Below are positions 8,619 through 18,519 of a DNA stretch of 64,000 nt, piece after piece. This stretch comes from Dehalococcoidia bacterium (GTDB lineage: Bacteria > Chloroflexota > Dehalococcoidia > Tepidiformales > Tepidiformaceae), in NCBI GenBank assembly GCA_020853755.1, contig JADYYG010000045.1, positions 1 through 64,000 on the forward strand. Reading direction: 5' to 3'. The notes under the pieces are model-generated. The model did no database searches and had not been told where the DNA came from. It saw only the letters and a program-made list of their open reading frames with translations. How positions within the stretch are numbered: the stretch's first letter is position 1; each line of letters begins with the position of its first letter. Made by a program: the position numbers and the translations under genes.

Positions 8619-9557
8619 GTGACAGTCTTTCTCTTGCTGGGTGTCGGCGAGGCTGCCGCTATTCTGGGCGGCGCTTTCGCGCTTGGCCTGCGACATGGCG
8701 TCGACTGGGACCACATCGCCGCTATCACCGACATTACCAGCACCACGTCGACGCCGCCTGAACCAGAGCTGGTTGCCCTTTCCCACGAACCGGGCGTTCT
8801 GCTGACTGACGAATCACAACATGGTTTGGCGACAACCGCTGGCCTCCCGATCCCGGCGCCGACTCAGCCGGTCTCGAGGCACGTCGTCCAAAAGGTGCCG
8901 CTCGTTCTCGGTACGCTTTACGCAGCCGGGCACGGCACGATGGTCGTGGTCCTCGGCCTGGCGGCGATTCTGTTCGAGGGCATTCTCCCAGCCTGGATTG
9001 ACCCGGTGATGGAACGCGTGGTAGGCGTGACCTTGCTGCTCCTGGCTGGGTTCCTCTTCTACTCGCTGTACCGCCACTTTCGTGGGACGGGCGAGTTTCA
9101 CCTTCGCAGCCGCTGGATGCTGGTGTTCGATGCCGTCGGGAGGACGACTCATCGGCTGCGACATGCTGTCGGTGGCGGTCAACACCCGCACGAGCCCGAT
9201 CCGACCAGGCAATACGGCGCTGGAACCGCTTACGGAATCGGCCTCATTCACGGCATTGGTGCCGAAACAGGTACTCAGGTTCTGATTATCGGAACCGCGG
9301 TCGGGGCTGATTCGAAGCCAATGGGCATCGCCGCGCTGCTGGTCTTCGTCGTGGGACTGCTCGTGTCCAACTCGGTGGTAACGCTGGCGACAGCGGCCGG
9401 ATTTGTTTCCGCGGGGCGCCAACGGGCGATTTACGTCGCGGTAGGGATCATCGCCGCTATCTTCAGCCTTGTGCTTGGCCTCGTCTTCCTCTTTGAAGCT
9501 GGCGGTCAGTTGCCAAATTTGGACCGATTCGTGCGGTGGATTGGCGGGCCTCAATAG
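8619..9557 (+). CDS. NiCoT-family nickel/cobalt permease
   Basis: A 312-residue, roughly eight-span membrane protein with the family signature in helix 2, LRHGVDWDHIAAITD (HxxxxDH type), a second motif AAGHGTMVVVLG, and GLIHGIGAETGTQ. The loop after the signature is long and polar (about residues 45-95). The family imports Ni2+ or Co2+. Translation probably starts at the GTG at 8619, which lacks a ribosome binding site but has a TAGTAT hexamer 7 nt upstream, suggesting a leaderless mRNA. No urease, hydrogenase or cobalamin gene is nearby, so Ni versus Co cannot be decided. Confidence 0.88.
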   Translation: MTVFLLLGVGEAAAILGGAFALGLRHGVDWDHIAAITDITSTTSTPPEPELVALSHEPGVLLTDESQHGLATTAGLPIPAPTQPVSRHVVQKVPLVLGTLYAAGHGTMVVVLGLAAILFEGILPAWIDPVMERVVGVTLLLLAGFLFYSLYRHFRGTGEFHLRSRWMLVFDAVGRTTHRLRHAVGGGQHPHEPDPTRQYGAGTAYGIGLIHGIGAETGTQVLIIGTAVGADSKPMGIAALLVFVVGLLVSNSVVTLATAAGFVSAGRQRAIYVAVGIIAAIFSLVLGLVFLFEAGGQLPNLDRFVRWIGGPQ

Positions 9558-10052
9558 CCTCCAACCGCGCTACTCCACCACGAGCGCGATGAATGACACG
9601 CCTGTCACCGTCGCCCATGCACGTCTCGATTGATTGCTTGGGCGCCGAAACAGTCGAGCCCGAAGAAAGGCGCTCGATGAAGCACTGAACCATGGCACTG
9701 CTCGGCATAAACGCGGTCAACAGCGTCTTCGGAGACCGTCCAGCGAACGGCATTGTGTCGATTAAGCAGCGCCGGCCTGAAATACGCGCTGGTGTCGGCA
9801 TCGGCGGAGCCGGAATCTAAGCGGCTCGTGCTTCACGCGGAACCAAAATATCCGGGACAGGCCACGAACTCCGGCGCTGACCACGGGGATGTGCATCTCA
9901 TTCTCAGCGTCACACGCCCTGCCGGATAGTGGCGCGTTGGCCCCACGTGAAGCCTGTCGCGAGGCCTCAGGCAGAGAACAGCGTCCCCGCGTTGCAGCTA
10001 TGAAACAGCTTCAGAGTTAGCATCTCTTGAGGCTAAAGGGGGCTCACTCGAA
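9558..10052. other. 495-bp intergenic region with no supported gene
   Basis: Short open frames exist on both strands but none has a convincing start or a recognisable family. An 8-bp inverted repeat, GCTTCACG (9830-9837) and CGTGAAGC (9946-9953), has arms 108 bp apart. The end of the stretch holds the AAAGGGGG ribosome binding site of the next gene. It may contain degraded coding sequence. Confidence 0.4.
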
Positions 10053-10637
10053 ATGCAGCAAAAGGCTATGCACGCAGCTGAAAGCGGAGCGCCCGCCCGC
10101 GACGCAGCCATGACCAGCCGTGATCCAGGCGTCATGTATCTGCGCTTTGGTGGCATGATTGTCGTCTCCACGACGCTCATGCTGATGCTCACGTACACCA
10201 ACGTTTTCTCCGCCAGTCACATCCGCTGGAGCGAGGAACGTCTCTACATGGCCCTGCTCATGGGTTCGATGATGACAGTGGTAATGCTTGGGTTTATGTG
10301 GCAAATGTACCCGAACAAGCAGTTGAACGGAGCAATCATTGGCGGAGCAGTCGCCGTTGGCTTGGCGTCGCTCTGGCTGTCGCGCTCGCAATACTTCGTC
10401 GATGACCAGTCTTACATGCGCGGCATGATTCCGCATCACTCCATCGCCATTCTTACCAGCGAACGGGCCGGCATCGACGACGTCCGCGTTCGGGAACTCG
10501 CCGACGGCATCACGGCCACGCAACGCCGTGAGATCAAAGAGATGGACTGGCTCATCTCCGACATTTCCGAGAACGGCAAGGCGACGACCGAAGAGGAAGC
10601 GCAGCGCCGGCCCGTCCCCGAGTTCACGGGCGAGTGA
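10053..10637 (+). CDS. DUF305-family membrane protein
   Basis: A 194-residue protein with a polar N-terminus, then three hydrophobic segments (FGGMIVVSTTLMLMLTY, MALLMGSMMTVVMLGFMW, GAIIGGAVAVGLASLWL) and a C-terminal DUF305 region with YMRGMIPHHSIAILTSERA. The His-His pair and Met-rich helix are the hallmark of this ferritin-like fold, often linked to copper or other metal handling. DUF305 proteins usually have longer C-terminal domains. The start at 10053 is supported by a GGGGG ribosome binding site. Proximity to the NiCoT permease may hint at metal homeostasis, but this is weak. Confidence 0.8.
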   Translation: MQQKAMHAAESGAPARDAAMTSRDPGVMYLRFGGMIVVSTTLMLMLTYTNVFSASHIRWSEERLYMALLMGSMMTVVMLGFMWQMYPNKQLNGAIIGGAVAVGLASLWLSRSQYFVDDQSYMRGMIPHHSIAILTSERAGIDDVRVRELADGITATQRREIKEMDWLISDISENGKATTEEEAQRRPVPEFTGE

Positions 10638-10775
10638 TATTTGGCGTCGAGAACGAGTTGCGTCCGAGCGTCGGCGGTAAGCTTCAGCTTGCGTGACGCG
10701 GAGGAGTCGTCGCGCGAGGTTAGCCTCCGACGGAGTTGCATCTCGAACGGCTACGCCGTTCCCAATGTTCTAACC

Positions 10776-11147
10776 TCAACGGCCGGCCAATGTGGTCAGC
10801 CGTTCACGTTGGCGCGCCAGAGCCAATCCCTTCAACCCCCGTAGTGCCCGCTCCGATACCATCGCTGGTCCAGATTGCCGCTCCAACAGCTCCAAGGCAG
10901 CTGCGTCCAAGTCCAGGACGCTCAGGACTTGCGTTACGCGAGCCCGCGAGACGCCGAGACGCCGCGCGAGATCCGCCCTCGATTCGCCGCGCTCTTCCAT
11001 CGATGCCTGCCATTCGCGAGCGAGACGCACCGGGTTCGGCCGGCGGCAGGCCGACTCGGTTCGTTGCGGTCCTTCGGTTGAAGGTGTGTCCTCCCAGGAG
11101 AAGTAGTACCGCTTCTCGCCAAGTTCGCTCTTCCTGTTGCAGTTCAC
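10776..11147 (-). CDS. KorB/ParB-like HTH protein, recombinase-associated type (orphan)
   Basis: A frame of 123 codons from a GTG at 11147; the frame stays open about 33 codons further upstream without a good ATG/GTG/TTG, so the N-terminus may be lost. It contains GEKRYYFSW, then VRLAREWQASMEERGESRADLARRLGVSRARVTQVLSVL, a clear helix-turn-helix. This layout resembles small HTH genes commonly found beside large serine recombinase genes of mobile elements. No recombinase is present here. It lies between the accessory region and the suf operon, so it may be the scar of an element. Functionality is uncertain. Confidence 0.55.
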   Translation of the reverse strand: MNCNRKSELGEKRYYFSWEDTPSTEGPQRTESACRRPNPVRLAREWQASMEERGESRADLARRLGVSRARVTQVLSVLDLDAAALELLERQSGPAMVSERALRGLKGLALARQRERLTTLAGR

Positions 11148-11320
11148 GTTCAGGACGGCCTCGAAACGCAGAAAAGTTCGGATTCTCCCCCGGCCCGCGG
11201 AGCCACTTTTCTCTGCCTCGTGCGCGGCGACTTCAAACTCCCCAAACGGCCCTCAAATTAGATCGTTCCCTCGTGCGGCCCGGCCCGCTGGCCGGCCACC
11301 TCGTGGCCGAACGGGGCCGA

Positions 11321-11335
11321 TTCCAATATGTGGAA
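11321..11335. promoter_or_regulatory. Candidate SufR operator
   Basis: TTCCA (11321-11325), ATATG, TGGAA (11331-11335): a perfect 5-5-5 inverted repeat in an AT-richer island 60 bp upstream of the sufR-type GTG start. SufR-type regulators repress their own suf operons through inverted repeats in this position; the exact site here is inferred. Confidence 0.4.
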
Positions 11336-11394
11336 TAGCCGACTTTTGCAACATAGAAGTAGCTAAAGGTCAGAAAGCGCGGTAAACTGTACGT

Positions 11395-12027
11395 GTGCAA
11401 GGTACCCGAGACCGCATCCTCGATTTCGTAATCCAGCACCGCGACGTGCGCGTCGAGGAGCTGGCGTCCGAGATGGGAATCACGGTCGCGGCAGTCCGTC
11501 GCCACCTGGACAACCTTCGTGCTGACGGGCTGGTTGGCGCGCGTGCGGTGAAGCAGGCCACCGGCCGTCCCTACTACGCCTACTTCGCTACCGAAAAAGC
11601 GACTGAGGCTGTCCCCCCTGCCTACGCCGACCTGCTCGAGCGGATGCTGCGCGGCCTCGGTGAGCAGGACGAAGTCATCGGCGCAGTGATGACCAGCGTC
11701 GCCGAATCCCTCGCTGAAAAGCACAAGAGCGAAGTCACCGGCCTCTCGACCGAAGAACTGGCCGCCCAGGTAACCGAGAGTCTGCGTGCCGAGGGCATCC
11801 TCGAAGAATGGCGCGCTGAAGCCGATGGCATCCACTTCGTAAACGGACGCTGCCCGTACCACAAGGCAGCCGAAATCTCGAAGCTCCCCTGCGAGGCGGA
11901 CCGCAGGACGATCGAATTGCTCCTTGGGCATGACGTCGAACAAATCAACCGCATCGTCGACGGTGCGGCGCGCTGCGAATACCTCGTACGCACGCCTGCC
12001 CGGCCACAAATCATCGAGATCCAGTAA
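11395..12027 (+). CDS. sufR: SufR-type Fe-S sensing repressor
   Basis: A 210-residue winged-helix regulator: HTH at about residues 18-48 ([19 protein letters not shown]) and a C-terminal metal-binding region with C153, C166 and C194 (C-x12-C-x27-C). Three cysteines at this spacing ligate the Fe-S cluster in SufR proteins. It heads the suf operon and ends 11 bp before sufC, so it should repress the operon when Fe-S supply is adequate. The GTG start has no ribosome binding site; TAAACT lies 6 nt upstream, suggesting a leaderless transcript. Assignment rests on cysteine spacing and context. Confidence 0.9.
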   Translation: MQGTRDRILDFVIQHRDVRVEELASEMGITVAAVRRHLDNLRADGLVGARAVKQATGRPYYAYFATEKATEAVPPAYADLLERMLRGLGEQDEVIGAVMTSVAESLAEKHKSEVTGLSTEELAAQVTESLRAEGILEEWRAEADGIHFVNGRCPYHKAAEISKLPCEADRRTIELLLGHDVEQINRIVDGAARCEYLVRTPARPQIIEIQ

Positions 12028-12038
12028 GGAGAACTTTC

Positions 12039-12794
<756 letters not shown>

Positions 12795-12797
12795 CCG

Positions 12798-14204
12798 ATG
12801 ACCACGGCTCCCGAATCCATCGTTTCCGACTACAAGTTCGGCTTCTATGACGAAGAAGAGGCGCTCTTCAAGGCGAAGAAGGGCCTCAACGCCGACATCG
12901 TCAACATGATTTCGGACATGAAGGACGAGCCGCAGTGGATGCGCGACTTCCGCCTCCGCGCGCTCGAACTCTTCCAGAAGTACCCGGGCAACCCCGCGTG
13001 GGCCAGCCCCATCATGGACGAGGTCGATTTCGACGACATCCACTACTTCGTCCGCGCTACCGACCGGGACGAACGCTCCTGGGACGACGTCCCGGACTAC
13101 ATCCGGAACACGTTCGACAAGCTCGGCATCCCCGAGGCGGAGAAGAAGTACCTCGCAGGCGTTGGCGCTCAGTACGACTCCGAAGTCGTCTATCACAACA
13201 TCCGCGAGGACCTCGAGAAACTCGGCGTCGTCTTCCTCGGCACCGACCAGGCACTGCGCGAGCACGAGGACGTCTTCAAGGAATACTTTGGGACGGTGGT
13301 GCCCCCGGGGGACAACCGCTTCGCGGCCCTGAATAGCGCCGTTTGGAGTGGCGGCTCGTACATCTACGTGCCGAAGGGCGTCAAGGTCGATATCCCGCTC
13401 CAGGCCTACTTCCGCATCAACACCCAGAACATGGGCCAGTTCGAGCGGACCCTCATCATCGCCGACGAGGGCAGCCAGATTCACTACGTCGAAGGCTGCA
13501 CAGCGCCGGTGTACTCGAGCGACTCGCTCCACAGCGCCGTCGTCGAGATCATCGTGAAGAAGAACGCCCGCGTTCGCTATACGACCATCCAGAACTGGTC
13601 GAACAACGTGTTCAACCTCGTCACGAAGCGCGCCGTCGCCTACGAGAACGCGGTCATGGAATGGGTCGACGGCAACCTCGGCTCGAAGCTGACCACGAAG
13701 TTCCCGAGCGTCTACCTGATGGAGCCGGGCGCCCACGCCGAAATCCTCTCCCTCGCTTTCGCGGGCGCTGGCCAGCACCAGGATGCAGGCGGCAAGGTTG
13801 TCCATGTCGCTTCTGACACGACATCGACCATCATCTCGAAGTCACTCAGCAAGGACGGCGGCCGCTCCAGCTACCGCGGCCTGCTGAAGGTGTACGACGG
13901 CTGCGAAAACGTGAAGTCGAACGTCCGCTGCGACGCCCTGCTGCTGGACGAAGTCTCCCGCTCGGATACGTATCCGACGATGGAGATCGACTCGCCGGAC
14001 GTGAGCATCCAGCACGAGGCGTACGTCTCGAAGCTCGGCGAAGACCAGCTCTTCTACCTGATGAGCCGGGGCATGAGCGAAGAAGCCGCCGCCAAGATGA
14101 TCGTCAACGGGTTCGTTGAACCCATCGTCAAAGAGCTACCGATGGAATACGCGGTTGAGCTCAACCGGCTCGTCGAACTCCAGATGGAAGGCGCGGTCGG
14201 CTAG
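12798..14204 (+). CDS. sufB: SufB, Fe-S cluster scaffold subunit
   Basis: A 468-residue protein of the SufB/SufD beta-helix family, with the SufB N-terminus ([16 protein letters not shown]) and conserved blocks such as [33 protein letters not shown] and the C-terminal [17 protein letters not shown]. It forms the SufBC2D complex on which clusters are built from SufS/SufU sulfur. Length is normal and the reading frame intact. It lies directly behind sufC in the operon. Confidence 0.97.
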   Translation: MTTAPESIVSDYKFGFYDEEEALFKAKKGLNADIVNMISDMKDEPQWMRDFRLRALELFQKYPGNPAWASPIMDEVDFDDIHYFVRATDRDERSWDDVPDYIRNTFDKLGIPEAEKKYLAGVGAQYDSEVVYHNIREDLEKLGVVFLGTDQALREHEDVFKEYFGTVVPPGDNRFAALNSAVWSGGSYIYVPKGVKVDIPLQAYFRINTQNMGQFERTLIIADEGSQIHYVEGCTAPVYSSDSLHSAVVEIIVKKNARVRYTTIQNWSNNVFNLVTKRAVAYENAVMEWVDGNLGSKLTTKFPSVYLMEPGAHAEILSLAFAGAGQHQDAGGKVVHVASDTTSTIISKSLSKDGGRSSYRGLLKVYDGCENVKSNVRCDALLLDEVSRSDTYPTMEIDSPDVSIQHEAYVSKLGEDQLFYLMSRGMSEEAAAKMIVNGFVEPIVKELPMEYAVELNRLVELQMEGAVG

Positions 14205-14246
14205 GCCGCAACGAAGACCGGAATTCGAAAGACGAGGAGAGAACAG

Positions 14247-15425
14247 ATGACTCTCGTTGCAGAGCGAGTTGATTTTGGCCCGGCCAGCAGCGCCCTCGCT
14301 GCCGGTGAAACCGGGCGCATTGCGGAATTACGGACACGGGCGGCGGGCCTTGCCGGCCAGATGGCCTGGCCGGATTCCCACGAACAGCGCCCCTGGAAGT
14401 ACTACGACGCGAACAGCATCGCCATCACCCCGGAGAGCCCGCTCGCCTCAATCGCGGTGAGCTTCGCCGGAGCGCCCTTCGCGCAGGCGCTCGATACGGC
14501 AAAGCTGCCTGCTGACTTCGGCTCGGTGGTGCTGCCGGAGACGGATCGCATCACGGCCCTCCACTACGCGTTCCTCGGGAAGGGCGCCGTGGTCGAAGTG
14601 CCGGCCAACGCGAACCCGGATGAGCCGGTGCGCATCAGTTGGACCGTGGCCGGCGCCGGTTTCGCGGCCCCGCACACAAGCATCATCACCGGCGCGAACG
14701 CGCGGGTGACGGTCGTCGAAGAGTTCACATCGAGTGATGACGACATCGTGGTGCTTCCCGCCGCCGAAGTCGTGCCCGGCCCGGGCTCCCAGGTGCAGCA
14801 CTACGTGGTACACCGCTGGGGCACGAAGACGCGGGTCTTCCTGAACCAGCGCTTCCTCGGTTCGGCCCGCGATGCCGAGTACCAGGGCCTCCAGATGGTC
14901 TTGAGCGGCGCGGTCATCAAGGGGCACCTCGAGTCCACGATGCAGGAACGCGGCACCGCCAGCGATCTGCTCGGCCTCATATATGGCCTGGGCAACACAG
15001 ACGCCGACTTCTTCACCCTCCAGGACCATGTAGGCCCGGACACCCGCAGCGACCTGAAGTACAAGTCGGCCCTCCGCGACCGCTCGCGGTCCGTCTACTA
15101 CGGGCTGACTCGCGTCGGCCTCGGTGCGAAGAATGCCGACGCCAACCAGGAAGACCGCAACCTCCTCCTGAGCAAGGACGCGCGCGCCGACAGCGACCCG
15201 GTCCTCGAAATCCTGACCAGCGACATCATCCGCGCATCGCACGGTGCAACTGCCGGCCCTGTGGACCAGGAACAGCTCTTCTATCTCCAGGCCCGCGGCA
15301 TCGCCCGGCCGGATGCGGAAGCGCTCCTGATCACCGCTTTCCTCGAAGACGTCCTCGCCCGCATCCCCGGCGAGGCGGTTCGAGCCGAACTCATCGCCAA
15401 ACTCGAGGAGCGGCTGAACGCATGA
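14247..15425 (+). CDS. sufD: SufD, Fe-S assembly protein
   Basis: A 392-residue SufB/D-family protein with a less conserved N-terminus and the family beta-helix, ending in EQLFYLQARGIARPDAEALLITAFLEDVLARIP, the usual SufD tail. It pairs with SufB and SufC and is needed for iron entry. An AGGAGAG ribosome binding site precedes the ATG. Its stop overlaps the ATG of the Rieske-type gene (ATGA). Order C-B-D matches Gram-positive and Chloroflexota operons. Confidence 0.95.
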   Translation: MTLVAERVDFGPASSALAAGETGRIAELRTRAAGLAGQMAWPDSHEQRPWKYYDANSIAITPESPLASIAVSFAGAPFAQALDTAKLPADFGSVVLPETDRITALHYAFLGKGAVVEVPANANPDEPVRISWTVAGAGFAAPHTSIITGANARVTVVEEFTSSDDDIVVLPAAEVVPGPGSQVQHYVVHRWGTKTRVFLNQRFLGSARDAEYQGLQMVLSGAVIKGHLESTMQERGTASDLLGLIYGLGNTDADFFTLQDHVGPDTRSDLKYKSALRDRSRSVYYGLTRVGLGAKNADANQEDRNLLLSKDARADSDPVLEILTSDIIRASHGATAGPVDQEQLFYLQARGIARPDAEALLITAFLEDVLARIPGEAVRAELIAKLEERLNA

Positions 15426-15727
15426 GCTGGGTACGCGTCGCAAGCGCCACCGACATCGAAGCGGGCCACGCCCAGGTCGTCGAAGCCCAGGGAAGGCGCA
15501 TCGCCCTCTGCAACACCGGGGACGGCTTCTACGCCATCGACGATGTCTGCACGCACGACGGCGGCCCGCTCGACCAGGGAACCCTGATGGGCTACCGCAT
15601 CGAATGTCCGCGCCATGGCGCCCAGTTCGATGTGCGCACCGGCAAAGTGCTCGCGCTGCCTGCCGTTCGGCCCGTTCGCAGCTACAAGACACGCGTCGAA
15701 AACGGCGAAATCGAGGTCGAAGTCTAG
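15422..15727 (+). CDS. Rieske-type [2Fe-2S] ferredoxin
   Basis: A 101-residue protein with both cluster motifs, CTHDGGPL (C-x-H) and CPRHGAQFD (C-x2-H), and no membrane anchor, so a soluble NirD/BphF-like ferredoxin. It is embedded between sufD and sufS with a 4-bp overlap at its start. In related suf operons this small protein probably supplies electrons or acts as an acceptor during assembly; its exact role is not established. Confidence 0.93.
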   Translation: MSWVRVASATDIEAGHAQVVEAQGRRIALCNTGDGFYAIDDVCTHDGGPLDQGTLMGYRIECPRHGAQFDVRTGKVLALPAVRPVRSYKTRVENGEIEVEV

Positions 15728-15792
15728 GGGTCTTTGACAATTCTCACTGCCCGCAACGGCAGTGGCCGCAATCCTCGGCCAAAGGCAGTTCC

Positions 15793-17016
15793 ATGTTGGA
15801 CGTAGCACGAATTCGCGAAGACTTCCCGATCCTCCACCAGGAGGTCAACGGCCATCCGCTGGTCTACCTGGACAACGCGGCGACGACCCAGAAGCCGCGC
15901 CAGGTTATCAACGCGCTCGTCCGCTACTACGAGACCAACAACGCCAACATCCACCGCGGCATCCACACGCTCGCCCAGCGCGCCACGGAGGAGTACGAGG
16001 ACACCCGGCGGAAAGTCGCCCGGTTCATCGGCGCACCCAACGCCAATGACATTGTGTTCACGCGGAACGCCACCGAGGCCATTAACCTCGTGGCCCATGC
16101 CTGGGGTGACCAGAACCTCGTCGAAGGCGACGAGGTGGTCATCAGCATCATGGAACACCACTCGAACATCGTGCCGTGGCAGCTGCTCGCCCAGCGGAAG
16201 GGAATCCGCCTGCGGTTTGCCGGGCTGACCCCGGACGGGCGGCTCGACATGGACTGCCTGCGCGGGCTCATCGGCCCGAAGACTCGCCTCGTGAGCCTCG
16301 TCCACATGTCGAACGTCCTCGGCACGATCAACCCGGTCGCAGAAATCGCCGGGATGACCCACGCCGCAGGCGCGCTATTCCTGCTCGACGGCGCGCAGAG
16401 CGTGCCGCACCTGCCGTTCTCGGTTGACGAAACAGGCGCAGACTTCCTGGCGTTCTCGTCGCACAAAATGCTCGGTCCGACCGGCGTCGGCGTGCTCTGG
16501 GGGCGTGACGGTCTCCTCCAGCAGATGGGGCCGTTCCTCGGTGGCGGCGACATGATCGCGACCGTTCGCGAGGAAGGCTCGACCTGGGCGGACGTGCCCC
16601 ACAAGTTCGAAGCCGGCACGCCGAACATCGCCGATGTGATCGCTTTCGGCGCGGCCATCGACTACCTCGAATCACTCACGATGCCGGCCGTCCGCGAACA
16701 TGAAATCGCGCTGACCTCCCTCGCGATGGACCGCCTCGAAGCCATTCCTGGCCTGACCATCCACGGTCCCCGGGATCCCCTCGCGCGCGGCGGCGTCGTC
16801 AGCTTCGAAGTAGACCGGGTCCACCCCCACGACATGGCAACGATCGCCGACTCCCACGGCGTCGCCATCCGCGCTGGCCACCACTGCGCCCAGCTGTTGA
16901 TGCGCCACCTCGGCGTTCCGGCGACCAGCCGCGCCAGTTTCAGCGTCTACAACGAACCGGGCGAAATCGACGCCCTCGTCGAAGCAATCGAGCACGCGAA
17001 GCAGGTGTTCGCGTGA
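15793..17016 (+). CDS. sufS: SufS cysteine desulfurase
   Basis: A 407-residue class V aminotransferase. The PLP lysine is in SSHKMLGPTGVG (about residue 225), and the persulfide-forming Cys is in RAGHHCAQLLM (about residue 364), on the short loop typical of SufS-type (group II) enzymes. Starting at the ATG at 15793 (MLDVARIREDFPIL) matches the family N-terminus and leaves a 65-bp gap after the Rieske gene; a longer frame overlaps that gene and is not needed. It releases sulfur from cysteine and passes it to SufU, whose gene overlaps its stop. Confidence 0.97.
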   Translation: MLDVARIREDFPILHQEVNGHPLVYLDNAATTQKPRQVINALVRYYETNNANIHRGIHTLAQRATEEYEDTRRKVARFIGAPNANDIVFTRNATEAINLVAHAWGDQNLVEGDEVVISIMEHHSNIVPWQLLAQRKGIRLRFAGLTPDGRLDMDCLRGLIGPKTRLVSLVHMSNVLGTINPVAEIAGMTHAAGALFLLDGAQSVPHLPFSVDETGADFLAFSSHKMLGPTGVGVLWGRDGLLQQMGPFLGGGDMIATVREEGSTWADVPHKFEAGTPNIADVIAFGAAIDYLESLTMPAVREHEIALTSLAMDRLEAIPGLTIHGPRDPLARGGVVSFEVDRVHPHDMATIADSHGVAIRAGHHCAQLLMRHLGVPATSRASFSVYNEPGEIDALVEAIEHAKQVFA

Positions 17017-17453
17017 GCGCAGACCCGTTCGATGACCTCTACCGGGAGCTCATCCTCGAGCACTACAAGAAACCCCGGAACCACGGCCCTATCCCGACCG
17101 CCCCGATCCACGTCGAGGGCGTCAACCCTGTCTGCGGCGACGAAATCCACATCGACATGAACGTCGATGAAGGCATCATCAAGGATATCGGGTTCTGGGG
17201 CGCCGGTTGTTCGATCAGCCAGTCCAGCGCATCGATGATGACCGACCGCCTCAAGGGCCGGCCGGCCAGCGAAGCGAAGGACGTCATGACCGAGGTTCGC
17301 GCCATGCTCATCGACGGTGCGCCGGCCGGAAATGACCTTGGCGACCTGGAAGCCCTCGAGGGAGTCGCCAAACTCCCTGTCCGCGTGAAATGCGCGCTGC
17401 TCTGCTGGAACGTACTCGACCAAGGCCTCACACAGGCCGCCACCACCGCCTGA
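17013..17453 (+). CDS. sufU: SufU, zinc-dependent sulfurtransferase
   Basis: A 146-residue U-type protein with the three conserved cysteines in NPVCGDEIHID, GAGCSISQSSAS and RVKCALLCWNVL, and the roughly 20-residue insertion (ASEAKDVMTEVRAML region) that separates SufU from IscU. In this type Zn bound by Cys/Asp accepts persulfide from SufS. The GTG start overlaps the sufS stop (GTGA). A second, shorter U-type protein lacking this context is encoded at 41134. Confidence 0.95.
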   Translation: MSADPFDDLYRELILEHYKKPRNHGPIPTAPIHVEGVNPVCGDEIHIDMNVDEGIIKDIGFWGAGCSISQSSASMMTDRLKGRPASEAKDVMTEVRAMLIDGAPAGNDLGDLEALEGVAKLPVRVKCALLCWNVLDQGLTQAATTA

Positions 17454-17464
17454 GGAGGCACGCC

Positions 17465-17791
17465 ATGACCGAAGCAACCACACAGACGCCGCCGACCCAC
17501 GAAGAGCTCATGCACAAGCTCTGGGAAGTGATGGACCCGGAACTGAACATGAGCATCGTCGACCTTGGCCTCGTGTATGACGTCCAGTACGACGGCGGCG
17601 ATGTGCTCGTGACGATGACCTTGACGAGCCCCGGCTGCCCGCTCGGCCCGGTGATCCGCGGCGAAGCCTACGCCCGGCTTCGCGAACTCCCCGGCGTGAA
17701 CGACGTCGACGTCCAGATCGTCTGGAACCCGCCGTGGGATCCCCGCACGATGGCCAGCGAAGACGTCCGCATGCAGCTCGGCATCTGGTAG
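17465..17791 (+). CDS. sufT: SufT/MIP18-family Fe-S maturation protein
   Basis: A 108-residue DUF59 protein with DPELNMSIVDLGLVYDV and TLTSPGCPLGPVIRGE, the conserved family blocks including the single Cys. Such proteins help deliver clusters to target enzymes. It has its own GGAGG ribosome binding site 11 bp after sufU and closes the operon. The gene name follows from location; PaaD-like paralogues share the fold. Confidence 0.92.
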   Translation: MTEATTQTPPTHEELMHKLWEVMDPELNMSIVDLGLVYDVQYDGGDVLVTMTLTSPGCPLGPVIRGEAYARLRELPGVNDVDVQIVWNPPWDPRTMASEDVRMQLGIW

Positions 17792-17809
17792 GCCGCTTCC
17801 CCACCGGCC

Positions 17810-18454
17810 TCAGATGGGCAAGAACGGCAGGAAGAGCCGGCTGAGGATCATCGCCGCACTGAGCCAGTCAGGAGCCCCGTCATCCGTGGCGTTCTCATCG
17901 ATGCGGCTTGCGGCGAGTCCCTGGGGCGGTTCGAGCCTGAACACCGCCGCTATCTCGCCGGTGTCGAACCAGACTCCCGTGCATGGAGCGCATTGGTCCA
18001 GGGTCACGCCCTCGCGATCGATGCGCTCCATTTGCGCCTGGCACCCGGGGCAGTTCAGGGGTGGAAGCGGTTTCCCGCACTTCGCACACACCCCGTCCGG
18101 CTTCAGGTGGCCGAAACAATTGCGGCACCGCTTCGGCCCACGGGTCGCGAACAACGCAGGATGCTCTTCCGCGGGGTCACTCACTCCCGCAGTAAGCGCG
18201 TCTCTCACGGCCCAGAACCCGTAACAGGTATTGCAGTACCGCAACGGGCTGTTCGTCTGCTGTTCGAACCGCTGAAGCAACGAAAGCGGTGGGTGCTCAT
18301 CGCAGTAGGGGCAATGGAGTGCCTTCGGCGCCGCTTCCGGCAGAGGCGCGCTCGCCCTCATCTCGGCGAAGACGGCGTCCGCGTCCCGTTCCCACGAGCC
18401 GCCGGCCGCCCGGGCGCGCGCAGCCGCCAGCCACTCTTCGTCCGATATGCCCAT
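17810..18454 (-). CDS. Zinc-ribbon protein (zf-TFIIB type)
   Basis: A 214-residue protein from the ATG at 18454 (MGISDEEWLAAAR); a longer frame runs into the fur promoter and is unlikely. It contains three CxxC clusters: CPYCDEHPPLSLL with CNTCYGFW, CRNCFGHLKPDGVCAKCG, and CPGCQAQMERI with QCAPCTGVWFDTGEIA, the last matching the zf-TFIIB pattern. A short hydrophobic C-terminus (MILSRLFLPFLP) may bind the membrane. Function unknown. It converges on the suf operon end and is divergent from fur. Confidence 0.75.
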   Translation of the reverse strand: MGISDEEWLAAARARAAGGSWERDADAVFAEMRASAPLPEAAPKALHCPYCDEHPPLSLLQRFEQQTNSPLRYCNTCYGFWAVRDALTAGVSDPAEEHPALFATRGPKRCRNCFGHLKPDGVCAKCGKPLPPLNCPGCQAQMERIDREGVTLDQCAPCTGVWFDTGEIAAVFRLEPPQGLAASRIDENATDDGAPDWLSAAMILSRLFLPFLPI

Positions 18455-18519
18455 AGCGGGATATACGGCAGGACACGCCGGGGCCGCCACTACAGATTCC
18501 GCGGTAGACTTGGAGAACG

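Noticed and set aside
9463..9801. 112-codon minus-strand frame after the NiCoT gene
   Set aside because: Overlaps the NiCoT 3' end and has no recognisable domain or ribosome binding site.
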